DNA of 50,388 nucleotides from Vibrio barjaei (GTDB lineage: Bacteria; Pseudomonadota; Gammaproteobacteria; Enterobacterales; Vibrionaceae): assembly GCF_001639065.2 (NCBI RefSeq), contig NZ_LQXO02000043.1, positions 1 through 50,388 on the forward strand. Direction: 5' to 3'. Numbering within the stretch: the first letter of the stretch is position 1; each line of letters starts with the position of its first letter. A model generated the notes under the pieces. The model was not told the DNA's origin. It saw nothing but the letters and a program-made list of their open reading frames with translations, and searched no databases. The position numbers were made by a program, and so were the translations under genes. This document shows, piece after piece, positions 33,995-43,157 of the stretch.

Positions 33995-36511
33995 ATGAGT
34001 AAAGAAGGCTGGATTAAGACAACATGTGCCTATTGCGGAGTCGGTTGCGGTGTTGAAGCGAGACCAAAAGCAAACGGTCTTCTGGAAATAAGAGGCGATA
34101 AACAGCATCCCTCCAATTATGGCAAACTGTGTACCAAAGGAATCGCACTTGGCGATACGGTCATTACCGACGGTCGCCTTTTATCACCAATCCATCGTAC
34201 TCGCAGCATTGATGCTTTAGAGGAAAGGTCTATGACTTGGGATGAGGCGACGTCGCTTGTCGCTGAGCAATTCCAGAAGACCATTCAACAACATGGCCCT
34301 GATTCTGTCGCATTCTATGTCTCAGGTCAGTTGCTCACTGAGGACTACTATGTCGCCAACAAACTCATGAAAGGCTTTATCGGCAGCGCCAATATCGATA
34401 GTAATTCTAGGTTATGTATGGCCTCAAGCGTCGTCGGCCATAAACGTGCTTTCGGCAGCGATACTGTCCCCGTGGTCTATGAAGATGTCGAACTGGCTGA
34501 CTTGGTTGTCATTACTGGTTCTAACTTGGCGTGGTGCCATCCGGTCCTTTTTCAACGCTTAAAGACTGCTAAGCAGAATAATCCAAATATGAAAGTGGTG
34601 GTTATTGACCCTCGTGAAACCGCTACTTGTGAGCTTGCCGATCTACACCTCGCCATTCATTCTGGCAGTGATGTTGCTCTGTTCAACGGACTATTGAATC
34701 ATCTCTCATTGACGGAGCAGCTCAACGCAAACTACATAGAAAACCATACGCAAGGGTTTAATGACGCGTTAACCGTTGCGAAGCAGACGGTCGACGTTGG
34801 TTCCATCACAGGGCTAACTCAATTCCAACTTGAGGAGTTTTATACTCTGTTTGCTAACACCCCAAAAACCGTCACCATCTATTCGCAAGGCGTTAATCAA
34901 TCCAGTAGTGGCTCGAACAAAGTCAACAGCATTCTAAACTGCCATCTAGCTACAGGTAGAGTTGGACAGCCAGGCATGGGGCCCTTCTCTGTCACAGGAC
35001 AACCTAATGCAATGGGAGGAAGAGAGGTAGGTGCACTGGCAAACACATTAGCAAGTCATATGGAGTTTGATAATCCACAGCATCACTCATTAATTAGTGA
35101 GTTTTGGCAAACCTCCACTCTTGCCACCGAGCCAGGCCTTAAAGCCATCGACCTGTTTAACGCAATCGAAACAGGAAAAATCAAAGCGATTTGGATCATG
35201 GCAACTAACCCCATGGTGAGTCTACCTAGCTCAGAAAAAATAAAATCAGCGCTACAAAAGTGCCCGTTTGTGGTGGTCTCAGATTGTATTAAGGAAACCG
35301 AAACCGCCCAACTAGCTGACGTGCTTTTACCCGCACAAGGTTGGAGCGAGAAATCGGGCACGGTCACCAATTCTGAGCGCCGCATTTCAAGACAACGTCG
35401 ATTGCTTCCCAGCCCTGGCATGGCTAAACCTGATTGGTGGATAGTGAGCAAAGTGGCAATGGAAATGGGTTTCACAAACGCTTTTGATTATTTACATGAG
35501 GGGCAAATCTTCAACGAGTATGCTCGCATGACGACCTTAGGTAATGAGGACGGTCAACAGCGTGACCTGACATTAAGTGGGTTAACTCGGTTGGATGACA
35601 AAGGCTATAACACGCTTGTTCCGCAACAATGGCCAGTGTTAACGTTACAAACCGATATCGTCAACCAGCGGCTGTTTAACCAACATCAGTTTTATACTGC
35701 TGACCAAAAAGCACACTTTGTCGCCACGAGTTATCAAGCCCCACAACAAACAACCAGCAATGCGCTGCCTATCTTGCTTAACAGTGGCCGGACGCGAGAT
35801 CATTGGCACACCATGAGCCGCACTGGATTGTCACCTCATCTGGCCTCTCATACTCCAGAACCGTTTATAAGCCTGCACCCTGATACGGCGCTCATGTGGG
35901 GACTTAAATCCGGAGACATCGCAGAACTCTCCAACCCACACGCCAACATTCACATGCGGGTGGCGGTAGATTCCGGCGTGACTCCTGAGCAGGCCTTTGT
36001 ACCCATTCACTGGAACTTAGCAACAGCCAGTAATGCAAAAGCGTGTCAACTCATCTCGCCCAATACTGACCCTTTTTCTGGTCAACCTGAATTCAAACAT
36101 ACACCAGTATCAATAGAACTTTGGCCAAAACAGTGTGAAGCGCTGGTCATCAGCCGTACTCCGTTAAACCTCATTGACATGGATTACTGGGTGAAACAGA
36201 AGGTTGAATCTGGCTACTTGTATCGTCTCGCCTCGAAATGTGATGCCATGTCGCTCATCGTAAAGCTCACAAACATCATTGTTGTAGAGAACAACAAAAC
36301 ACTGTCATTTGATAGTGGTATCACGGATTTGGAACATCGCAAGGCGGTCATTAGCGCCAATGTTATGCAGCGAGGCTTTATCGTGAAAACTACGATACAA
36401 GAACACGACCTAGACTGGCTGACATCTTTGTTTGAGCAACCAGTCAACGACCATCTGGAAAGCCAATTTATGAGTCGAACCGAATATCCTCAACACGGCA
36501 GAATCCAATAG
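33995..36511 (+). CDS. nasA: Assimilatory nitrate reductase catalytic subunit
   Basis: 838 residues. Fe4S4 ligands C11, C14, C18 and C46 lie in 'CAYCGVGCG' and 'GKLCTKG'. The molybdopterin oxidoreductase body follows ('SRLCMASSVVGHKRAFGSD', 'ATNPMVSLPSSEKI') and a dinucleotide-binding domain ('LLNSGRTRDHWHTMSRTG'). Cysteine in 'RLCMASSV' is the expected Mo ligand. The protein ends without the BFD-like 2Fe-2S Cys cluster found at the C terminus of Klebsiella NasA, so electrons likely come from a separate donor. It reduces nitrate to nitrite in the cytoplasm for NirBD. AAGGA precedes the ATG. It is divergent from the cobA-nirBD-narK operon. Confidence 0.92.
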   Translation: MSKEGWIKTTCAYCGVGCGVEARPKANGLLEIRGDKQHPSNYGKLCTKGIALGDTVITDGRLLSPIHRTRSIDALEERSMTWDEATSLVAEQFQKTIQQHGPDSVAFYVSGQLLTEDYYVANKLMKGFIGSANIDSNSRLCMASSVVGHKRAFGSDTVPVVYEDVELADLVVITGSNLAWCHPVLFQRLKTAKQNNPNMKVVVIDPRETATCELADLHLAIHSGSDVALFNGLLNHLSLTEQLNANYIENHTQGFNDALTVAKQTVDVGSITGLTQFQLEEFYTLFANTPKTVTIYSQGVNQSSSGSNKVNSILNCHLATGRVGQPGMGPFSVTGQPNAMGGREVGALANTLASHMEFDNPQHHSLISEFWQTSTLATEPGLKAIDLFNAIETGKIKAIWIMATNPMVSLPSSEKIKSALQKCPFVVVSDCIKETETAQLADVLLPAQGWSEKSGTVTNSERRISRQRRLLPSPGMAKPDWWIVSKVAMEMGFTNAFDYLHEGQIFNEYARMTTLGNEDGQQRDLTLSGLTRLDDKGYNTLVPQQWPVLTLQTDIVNQRLFNQHQFYTADQKAHFVATSYQAPQQTTSNALPILLNSGRTRDHWHTMSRTGLSPHLASHTPEPFISLHPDTALMWGLKSGDIAELSNPHANIHMRVAVDSGVTPEQAFVPIHWNLATASNAKACQLISPNTDPFSGQPEFKHTPVSIELWPKQCEALVISRTPLNLIDMDYWVKQKVESGYLYRLASKCDAMSLIVKLTNIIVVENNKTLSFDSGITDLEHRKAVISANVMQRGFIVKTTIQEHDLDWLTSLFEQPVNDHLESQFMSRTEYPQHGRIQ

Positions 36512-36677
36512 AGCATTGACCTGCCTACATTTTAGGCGCTTAATGTACGTTTAGGTGAACAGTTGTCATTGTCAGATAACACTGAGAATCTTATCCGATA
36601 ATTAATACTATATTTAAACGACAGCCGCCTAGCGTTAAGCTCCGAATGCATAAAAACAAAGTAAGCAGGTAGATATT

Positions 36678-37340
36678 ATGAAAGCAGTGACCAAACAATA
36701 CGCCGTTATTGGTTTAGGGCGTTTTGGCATGAGTATCTGTAAAGAGTTATCTGAAGCTGGTGCTCAAGTTCTTGCAATCGACATCAATGAAGATCGTGTA
36801 AAGGAAGTGTCTAAAATCGTCGCACAAGGCATCATTGCCAACTGTACGATAGAAGAAACCGTTGAAGAGCTCAGACTGAACGAGTTCGACATGGTGATGG
36901 TATCCATTGGTAATGACATCAATGCCAGTATTCTCACCACACTGGTGCTTAAAGAAGCCAAAGTGAAGAAAGTGTGGGTTAAGGCGAATGACAAGTTCCA
37001 GTACAAAATCTTGCAAAAGATAGGCGCGGATAAAATCATCATGCCTGAAAGAGATATGGGTATCCGAGTAGCGCAGCGTATGCTCGATAACCGAGTGATT
37101 GCTTTCAATGAACTAGGAAGTGGCTTAGCGCTAACGGAAATCGTCGTTGGCAATAAGTTAATGGGCAAAACTTTGGCTGACATCGCCATTTGCCAAGCTA
37201 GCAATATTAAAGTGCTGGGATTCAAGCGCGGTCCTGAGCTGAATGCCAACCCTAAAATGAGCCAAACACTTGAAATTGGTGACATGATCATTGTTGCTGG
37301 CCCAGAAAAAGACCTGCACGAAAAGATCAGATTGTCATGA
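36678..37340 (+). CDS. ktrA: KtrA, RCK regulatory subunit of K+ uptake system
   Basis: 220 residues with an N-terminal RCK (KTN) Rossmann domain, 'YAVIGLGRFGMSICKELSEA' (20 residues, G-x-G-x-x-G), nucleotide-ribose Asp in 'LAIDIN' and 'MVMVSIGNDINASI'. A C-terminal TrkA-C domain follows from about residue 135 ('GKTLADIAI...IIVAGP'). It forms the ATP/ADP-binding ring that gates KtrB. The ktrB ATG overlaps its TGA (ATGA), so translation is coupled. The pair is nearly colinear with the V. alginolyticus KtrAB system. Confidence 0.95.
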   Translation: MKAVTKQYAVIGLGRFGMSICKELSEAGAQVLAIDINEDRVKEVSKIVAQGIIANCTIEETVEELRLNEFDMVMVSIGNDINASILTTLVLKEAKVKKVWVKANDKFQYKILQKIGADKIIMPERDMGIRVAQRMLDNRVIAFNELGSGLALTEIVVGNKLMGKTLADIAICQASNIKVLGFKRGPELNANPKMSQTLEIGDMIIVAGPEKDLHEKIRLS

Positions 37341-38704
37341 ATCGTCGTTTCCAGAAAGGTCTGATTTACCCGATTAAACTCAATAAGAAATCAGCGGTAC
37401 CGTCAGAGCCTTACCTTATTGTAGCGAGCTTTCTGGCGGTTTTAGTGCCCTCTGCTTTGCTGCTGACACTCCCCGTCTTTTCGGTTACCGGATTGAGCTT
37501 TACCGACGCCTTCTTTACGGCGACATCCGCTATCAGCGTGACTGGACTTGGCGTGGTCGATACTGGTCAGCATTTCACGACTTCAGGGAAAGTGTTGCTG
37601 ATGCTGCTGATGCAAATTGGCGGCCTTGGGCAAATGACGCTTTCAGCGGTTTTACTCTACATGTTTGGTGTTAGATTAAGCCTGAAACAGCAAGCCTTGG
37701 CTCAAGAGGCGCTTGGCCAAGATCGCCGGGTCAATATTAAAGGGTTAGTGAAAAAAATCATCATTTTTGCCTTCATTGCCGAAGCTATCGGCGCAGCTGT
37801 CTTAGCAATGCGTTGGGTCCCCGAAATGGGCTGGTCTCAAGGGGTGTTTTATTCGATCTTTCACGCGATTTCCGCCTTTAATAACGCCGGCTTCGCGTTA
37901 TTCTCAGACAGTATGATGAGTTTCGCATCAGAGCCAGTCGTCCTGCTGGTTCTATCTGGGTTATTCATCTTCGGTGGGTTGGGCTTTACCGTGGTCAGTG
38001 ATCTTGCGATCAACGGTAAGAAAGGCTTTTCTAGACTGGGACTACATACAAAGATCATGCTCACTGCCACACCCATCTTGTTATTGGGCGGCACACTATT
38101 TTTCTTCTTACTAGAACGCACTAACCCAGAAACTTTGGGAGCTTTACCTCTTGGTGGACAATGGCTCTCTGCTTTCTTCCAATCGGCAAGTGCTCGTACT
38201 GCTGGCTTTAATAGCGTCGATATCGCTCAGTTTGGGCAGCCTGCCCTGCTGATTATGATTATCTTAATGCTGATCGGTGCAGGCTCAACATCGACAGGTG
38301 GTGGCATTAAGGTATCGACATTCGCAGTTGCCTTTTATGCCACATGGGCGTTCTTAAGACAGAAGCAATACGTGGAGATCTTTAATCGCACTGTTAGCTG
38401 GCAGACCGTCACTAAGTCGCTAGCAATCATAGTAGTGAGCGGCGCTATTTTGACTATCGCCATGTTCTTACTGATGGTCACCCAACAGGCCAAATTTGAA
38501 CAAGTGTTGTTTGAAACCATATCGGCATTTGCTACCGTCGGGCTAACAGCAGGGTTAACTGCTCAACTCAATAGCGAAGGTAAGTGGATTATGATTGTCG
38601 TGATGATCATTGGTCGAGTCGGGCCGCTTACTTTAGCGTACATGCTAGCCAGACCAAAACCAACGTTACTAAAATACCCTGAAGACAACGTCCTGACGGG
38701 TTAA
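37337..38704 (+). CDS. ktrB: KtrB, Na+-dependent K+ translocating subunit
   Basis: 455 residues, the same length as V. alginolyticus KtrB. It has four membrane-pore-membrane repeats: selectivity-loop glycines in 'SAISVTGLGVVD', 'AFNNAGFALF', 'SARTAGFNSVD' and 'FATVGLTAGL'. The gating loop after the third repeat is 'GAGSTSTGGGIKVSTFAV', rich in Gly and Ser as in KtrB. With KtrA it takes up K+ with Na+, important for osmotic adjustment in marine bacteria. It overlaps ktrA by four bases and is followed by a terminator. Confidence 0.96.
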   Translation: MNRRFQKGLIYPIKLNKKSAVPSEPYLIVASFLAVLVPSALLLTLPVFSVTGLSFTDAFFTATSAISVTGLGVVDTGQHFTTSGKVLLMLLMQIGGLGQMTLSAVLLYMFGVRLSLKQQALAQEALGQDRRVNIKGLVKKIIIFAFIAEAIGAAVLAMRWVPEMGWSQGVFYSIFHAISAFNNAGFALFSDSMMSFASEPVVLLVLSGLFIFGGLGFTVVSDLAINGKKGFSRLGLHTKIMLTATPILLLGGTLFFFLLERTNPETLGALPLGGQWLSAFFQSASARTAGFNSVDIAQFGQPALLIMIILMLIGAGSTSTGGGIKVSTFAVAFYATWAFLRQKQYVEIFNRTVSWQTVTKSLAIIVVSGAILTIAMFLLMVTQQAKFEQVLFETISAFATVGLTAGLTAQLNSEGKWIMIVVMIIGRVGPLTLAYMLARPKPTLLKYPEDNVLTG

Positions 38705-38717
38705 TAGCGTTAAACTA

Positions 38718-38754
38718 AAACAGGCGCGGTCTATGACTGCGCCTGTTTGTTCTT
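38718..38754. terminator. Bidirectional terminator, ktrB / ybiB-like
   Basis: AAACAGGCGC / GCGCCTGTTT stem (38718-38727, 38739-38748) followed by TTGTTCTT. A-rich on the other side. Confidence 0.82.
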
Positions 38755-39739
38755 AACAACTTGAGTGTGGGGTCTCGCAGTAACCATTCCAATACTGGTT
38801 CGCTTTCTCGGATGCTTGTTGCCAATCACCTGAAATTGAAAACAGTGCTGCAGTCAATGTAGATACAACCGTATTTGCCATCAACTGCATTTCTTCTTGC
38901 GGAGTCTGTAATGGACAGCATTGTGGAAGCACTAACTCGGCCATATTCTCTTCAACGTACTCAGATTGAATCGTATCGGATTCGACCCACCACACAGTTT
39001 GGCTTACTTTCGGATTATATTCCGTTTCACCACCTTGTCCCTTGAACGAGAGCATTCGTTGATAGTCATTGTTGTCTCGCCCATGTCGAGCGAGAAGATG
39101 TTCGACTTTGGCATGCAGCTCTTGGAAACCCGGGTGAAAACTACCTCGCATGCCAAAAGGTGCATTCGCTGGGTTCAGGGCTCGAATAACGGTATTGATC
39201 GGTGTTCTTAGGCCGTAGCGATGCTTCCAATCCAACATTTTCTTGGCGAGCGGACAAAAGTGGTTCAGCGGTAAATAGGCAATATTATCGCGGTCAAGAA
39301 GTTGCTGTGCATGTGCTAAATCCTCCGCTTTGGAGATATTAAGTGCACTCAAACAGTCTTTTGCATGTAAGCGGTCACTTTCTTTATCCAAGTCGCCATG
39401 CAACACCACCCGCACACCATGTTCCGCCAAAATGCTCGCCGCAATAAGGTGCCAAGGTTTCCCCGATGATTGCCCTACTCTTTTACCCGCATATAATGGC
39501 CAGTCGAAATCAGCGCTAATATCTGGGTAATGAGGTTTTAAACCTTCCACGAAGCCCGCGATTTCCTCAGGGGTTTCATCGCGCACGCGGATAAGCATCA
39601 TCAGCATTGCCATTTGATCATCGCCAATTTGTCCATCGACAAACTCTTCCATCACTTGCTTAGCTTGTTCCTGAGTTAACGGACCACGTCCACGAGACCC
39701 ACGGCCGACCGTGCGAATACACTCTTTAATAATCGACAA
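38753..39739 (-). CDS. ybiB: YbiB/TrpD2-family nucleic-acid-binding protein
   Basis: 328 residues. The start is a TTG at 39739 with AAGGA six bases before; no nearby ATG fits. It has the glycosyltransferase family 3 fold of anthranilate phosphoribosyltransferase: 'LTQEQAKQVMEEFVDGQI' helical N domain, 'GKRVGQSSGKPWHLIAASIL' (20 residues) and 'LRTPINTVIRALNPANAP'. The GTGGD PRPP motif of TrpD is not present, consistent with the TrpD2 class, which binds DNA/RNA. E. coli ybiB is SOS-linked with dinG, but no LexA box is evident here. In vibrios it is often near nasA; the reason is unknown. Confidence 0.85.
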   Translation of the reverse strand: MSIIKECIRTVGRGSRGRGPLTQEQAKQVMEEFVDGQIGDDQMAMLMMLIRVRDETPEEIAGFVEGLKPHYPDISADFDWPLYAGKRVGQSSGKPWHLIAASILAEHGVRVVLHGDLDKESDRLHAKDCLSALNISKAEDLAHAQQLLDRDNIAYLPLNHFCPLAKKMLDWKHRYGLRTPINTVIRALNPANAPFGMRGSFHPGFQELHAKVEHLLARHGRDNNDYQRMLSFKGQGGETEYNPKVSQTVWWVESDTIQSEYVEENMAELVLPQCCPLQTPQEEMQLMANTVVSTLTAALFSISGDWQQASEKANQYWNGYCETPHSSC

Positions 39740-40174
39740 ACTTAATCCTTTTTATATGTACTGACTCACCCATTGTAATCCAAGAATTAGCCATCGCCAC
39801 AACATATCCCCTCACCCAATAGAAAAAAGGTGCGCCTCGAATGAATGAGAACGCACCGTCGCCAACTGATTATTAGTGAGACACTTTATGTCACGTTTCT
39901 TATTTAGAAGTATTCAAGTCATTGCAAGAACATTGCCAGTTGTTAAAGCCCTTAAATATCATTAAGTTAAATCTATTTCTTTGTTTTTACCACATCCTAC
40001 TGTGAACTAGCATCATGCAGTTGCACCAATAGTGTGAATCTTAACTTTGTTGTTTCTCAAAACTGTTACAGCGCTCTAATGGATCGTCAGTCACCCACAA
40101 CTACCATAAAAAGCGAGCCATAACAGCAAATTCAACGCGAGATGGAAAGCTCTAACCAACGAAAGGACTCAATA
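39740..40174 (+). other. Intergenic region before GH16 gene
   Basis: About 435 bp, AT-rich. It holds the ybiB-like promoter (minus) and the GH16 promoter (plus). A loose dyad GTGA...TCAC (39877-39895) is too weak to name. Nothing else stands out. Confidence 0.5.
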
Positions 40175-40945
40175 ATGAAAACAACGACTACCACTCTTGC
40201 TATGGTGTGTCTTGCCACTTCTGCCGAGGCTGGAAAAGTATTTGACGACCCGCTGACTTCATTAGACACCAATCGTTGGTTTATCGCCGATGGATGGGAA
40301 AACGGTTATCCGTTTTTAAATCGATGGCAACACGACCATGCCGTATTTAGTCCACAGGGATTGGCACTCAACTTATCCAATATCATCGACAGTCATGGTT
40401 ATCCAGATATCATTTCAGGTGAGATACGCACCCAAGGCTTTTATGGGAACGGCTGTTTTGAGGTAGAGATGAAGCCTGTCAAAGCCGACGGTGTCGTGAG
40501 TGCGTTCTTCTTGTTTGCAGGTCCCTACGATCAGCCAGAAGGTGGCAATGGAATCCATAACGAAATTGACATTGAATTTATTGGACTGAACACCAACTTG
40601 GTACAGTTTAACTTCTGGAGTAACGACGATAGCTACGAGCAGCGTAATGAGTATATTCACTACCTAGATTTTGACGCCGCAGACGAGTTTCATAAGTACG
40701 CCATAGAATGGAATAGAAACACCATAAAATGGTACATCGACGATGAACTAGTATACAAAGTGCGCAATACTAAAACGCAACCTATTCCTAGCCAATCCGA
40801 TACGAAACTGAGAGCGATGATGAATATCTGGGCCACAGCGCCAGAGCTCTCAAACTGGGCAGGATTGTACGATCAAAGTACTGGCGCTCACTATTCGGCT
40901 CACTATCGAAATTTCCGTTTCACACGCTCGAAATGCAATAACTAG
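40175..40945 (+). CDS. Secreted GH16 beta-glucanase, lichenase-like
   Basis: 256 residues from MKTTTTTLAM, with AAAGGA upstream. A longer frame to 40142 is rejected. A signal peptide ends 'SAEAG' near residue 19. The GH16 catalytic motif is 'HNEIDIEFIG' with nucleophile E130, D132 and acid/base E134, in the lichenase form EIDIEF without the extra bulge residue of laminarinases. 'NLVQFNFWSND' and 'TIKWYIDDELVY' match Bacillus lichenase. It likely cuts beta-1,3-1,4-glucan or a related polysaccharide outside the cell. No other polysaccharide-use genes are adjacent, so the natural substrate is unclear. Confidence 0.88.
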   Translation: MKTTTTTLAMVCLATSAEAGKVFDDPLTSLDTNRWFIADGWENGYPFLNRWQHDHAVFSPQGLALNLSNIIDSHGYPDIISGEIRTQGFYGNGCFEVEMKPVKADGVVSAFFLFAGPYDQPEGGNGIHNEIDIEFIGLNTNLVQFNFWSNDDSYEQRNEYIHYLDFDAADEFHKYAIEWNRNTIKWYIDDELVYKVRNTKTQPIPSQSDTKLRAMMNIWATAPELSNWAGLYDQSTGAHYSAHYRNFRFTRSKCNN

Positions 40946-41114
40946 CTATCTTTAAAGGTGATTGTGAGTGTGATAAGAACCCATTTACCCGACAACTAAA
41001 CCGTCTGTAGTCAACGTGACCCAGTCATTAACTAAGATTCCAGTTTTTTACTTCACCATCGCGTTGATTTACGTATACTGCGCACGTCTCTTACCATTTG
41101 AACAGCGATAATAT

Positions 41115-41918
41115 ATGCACAATACAATCAAGTTTATAGCAACGGACATGGATGGCACACTGCTAGACCCTAATGGTCAACTGACTCCGGATTTTTTCCC
41201 TCTCTACGAGCGTATTAAAGAGCAAGGTATTCACTTTGCACCGGCTTCCGGCCGTCAGTACTATAGCCTTAAAGACATGTTTTCTTCTATTCAAGATGAG
41301 CTGATTTTTATCGCTGAAAACGGCACGCTGGTCATGCAAAACGATGAGGAACTTTACAGCTGCACGTTAGATACTGCGGCCGCAAAAGAGATCATCAAAA
41401 CTGCCCGAGCTATAGATAATACGTATATGGTTCTATGCGGTAAGCACTCAGCTTATATTGAAACTCAGGATCCTAGAGCGCTTGAGGAGATCCGTAAATA
41501 CTATCATCGATGCGAATATGTCGAAGACCTACTCTCTGTCGAAGACGATTTTATCAAGGTCGCTATCTGCAACTTTGACGGCGCGGAGCAACATGTCTTC
41601 CCAACCATCAATGATCATTTTGGCAATGAGTATCAAGTGGTGGTAAGCGCCAAAATCTGGTTGGATGTAATGAATAAAGAAGCCTCAAAAGGGGCTGCTA
41701 TTCGTTTCTTGCAACAGCACTTAGGGTTTAAGTTTGAGGAAACAATGAGCTTCGGTGACTACTTCAATGACGTTGAAATGCTAAAAGAGAGCTACCACTC
41801 TTACGCTATGGACAATGCACATCCTGAGATAAAGAAACTGAGTCGCTTTATTGCGCCGAGCAACAATGAAGCAGGTGTCTTGAAAGTGGTAGATAAATAC
41901 TTAGCCACCGTCGAGTGA
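41115..41918 (+). CDS. Cof-type HAD-IIB sugar-phosphate phosphatase
   Basis: 267 residues. Motif I 'ATDMDGTLLDPNG' has nucleophile D11 and acid D13. Motif II is in 'PASGRQYYSL', motif III lysine 'NKEASKGAAIRFLQ', and motif IV 'MSFGDYFNDVEML'. The central cap region (about 85-185) is the HAD IIB cap. Such enzymes hydrolyse sugar phosphates and related small phosphates (YbiV, YidA, Cof types). The particular substrate cannot be read. The ribosome-binding site is weak. It is followed by a bidirectional terminator. Confidence 0.9.
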   Translation: MHNTIKFIATDMDGTLLDPNGQLTPDFFPLYERIKEQGIHFAPASGRQYYSLKDMFSSIQDELIFIAENGTLVMQNDEELYSCTLDTAAAKEIIKTARAIDNTYMVLCGKHSAYIETQDPRALEEIRKYYHRCEYVEDLLSVEDDFIKVAICNFDGAEQHVFPTINDHFGNEYQVVVSAKIWLDVMNKEASKGAAIRFLQQHLGFKFEETMSFGDYFNDVEMLKESYHSYAMDNAHPEIKKLSRFIAPSNNEAGVLKVVDKYLATVE

Positions 41919-41922
41919 TACA

Positions 41923-41951
41923 AAAAGAGCATGTCATCGACATGCTCTTTT
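41923..41951. terminator. Bidirectional terminator, HAD phosphatase / moa operon
   Basis: 13-bp perfect stem AAAAGAGCATGTC / GACATGCTCTTTT with a 3-nt loop. A and T runs flank both sides, so it ends both converging transcripts. Confidence 0.93.
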
Positions 41952-41959
41952 GATTTAGA

Positions 41960-42418
41960 TTATTTTTCTTGCCAGCGCGCCGCCGCTTCGGCATCAGAGT
42001 CTCGTGACTCAACCCAACGCGTAGACTCTGTGGTTCGCTCTTTCTTCCAGAACGGAGCTTTGGTTTTAAGGTAATCCATTATGAATTCGCAAGCTTCAAA
42101 CGCAGAGCCACGATGAGCGCTAGATACTCCAACAAATACGATTTGATCACCGGCATCCATATCACCCACACGATGAATCACACGAATACCATTTAACATC
42201 CAACGCTCTTCTGCCTCATCACAGATCTTTTCTAATGAACGTTCCGTCATTCCCGGATAGTGCTCTAGCGATAAACCGGTAACATTGTCACCTAAGTTCA
42301 TATCGCGAACTTTGCCAGTAAAAGTGACAATTGCACCCGACGCTGTGCCTTCAGCCAACGCATCGTATTCAGCTCCCACTGAAAAGTCTTCGTGTTGAAC
42401 GGAAACTCTTAAGGTCAT
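41960..42418 (-). CDS. moaE: Molybdopterin synthase catalytic subunit
   Basis: 152 residues. MoaE features: 'GAIVTFTGKVRDMN', 'LEHYPGMTERSLEKI', 'VSSAHRGSAFEACEF' with the catalytic 'LKTKAPFWKKE' lysines. It works with MoaD to insert dithiolene sulfur into precursor Z. It is the last gene of moaABCDE and begins just after moaD, whose final codons form its ribosome-binding site (GGGAGG). Confidence 0.95.
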   Translation of the reverse strand: MTLRVSVQHEDFSVGAEYDALAEGTASGAIVTFTGKVRDMNLGDNVTGLSLEHYPGMTERSLEKICDEAEERWMLNGIRVIHRVGDMDAGDQIVFVGVSSAHRGSAFEACEFIMDYLKTKAPFWKKERTTESTRWVESRDSDAEAAARWQEK

Positions 42419-42419
42419 G

Positions 42420-42665
42420 TTAACCTCCCGTTACCGGCGGAAAGAAAGCCACTTCATCGCCGTCTTGAACTTTCTCATCCAGAGCGACAATATTTTGATT
42501 AAGAGCAGCAAGCAACTTACCACTTTCAAGAGCTAGTTCCCACTTACCTTGCTGAGCCGCAAGATGGGCACGAATATCTTCGATAGTGACAAACTCAGCA
42601 GCAAGCTCCACACTGTCTTGACCAATCAGTTCACGAGTTTGTGCAAAGAAAAGTACTTTAATCAT
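42420..42665 (-). CDS. moaD: Molybdopterin synthase sulfur-carrier subunit
   Basis: 81 residues with a ubiquitin-like fold, ending in the required double glycine 'FFPPVTGG', which is thiocarboxylated and donates sulfur in MoaE. The ATG overlaps the moaC stop by four bases (ATGA). Confidence 0.95.
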   Translation of the reverse strand: MIKVLFFAQTRELIGQDSVELAAEFVTIEDIRAHLAAQQGKWELALESGKLLAALNQNIVALDEKVQDGDEVAFFPPVTGG

Positions 42666-43141
42666 GATTCCACCTTGAAGTGTCCTGATTTTCCACCCGT
42701 TTTTTCGAGTAAGCGAACGTTTTCAATAACCATGTCTTTTTGTACCGCTTTACACATATCGTAAATGGTCAAAGCCGCCACAGACGCCGCTGTCAACGCT
42801 TCCATTTCTACGCCAGTTTTACCTGCTAGCTTACAAACAGACTCGATACGTACCTTGTTTTCCGCTTCGATCGCTTCCAGTTGTACTTCCACTTTAGACA
42901 GTAGCAACGGATGGCACAAAGGAATAAGATCCCATGTTTTCTTAGCCGCTTGAATACCAGCGATACGTGCAGTAGCAAACACATCACCTTTGTGATGGTT
43001 ACCTGAAGTAATCATCTGCAGTGTTTCTGGTGCCATGTGAACAAAAGCTTCGGCTCTTGCTTCACGCACAGTCTCGGCTTTGGCCGACACATCGACCATG
43101 TTTGCTTCGCCAGAGGCGTTGATATGGGTAAATTCGGACAT
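42662..43141 (-). CDS. moaC: Cyclic pyranopterin monophosphate synthase accessory protein
   Basis: 159 residues. 'KGDVFATARIAGIQAAKKT' and 'LIPLCHPLLLSKVEV' with catalytic-site residues, and 'GKTGVEMEALTAASVAALT' (19 residues), mark MoaC. It converts the MoaA product to cyclic pyranopterin monophosphate. Length equals the E. coli protein (161). It overlaps moaD by four bases. Confidence 0.96.
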   Translation of the reverse strand: MSEFTHINASGEANMVDVSAKAETVREARAEAFVHMAPETLQMITSGNHHKGDVFATARIAGIQAAKKTWDLIPLCHPLLLSKVEVQLEAIEAENKVRIESVCKLAGKTGVEMEALTAASVAALTIYDMCKAVQKDMVIENVRLLEKTGGKSGHFKVES

Positions 43142-43157
43142 GACTTTCCCTAGATGA

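Noticed and set aside
36764..37291. 175-codon minus-strand frame over ktrA
   Set aside because: Antisense shadow of a strongly conserved RCK gene.
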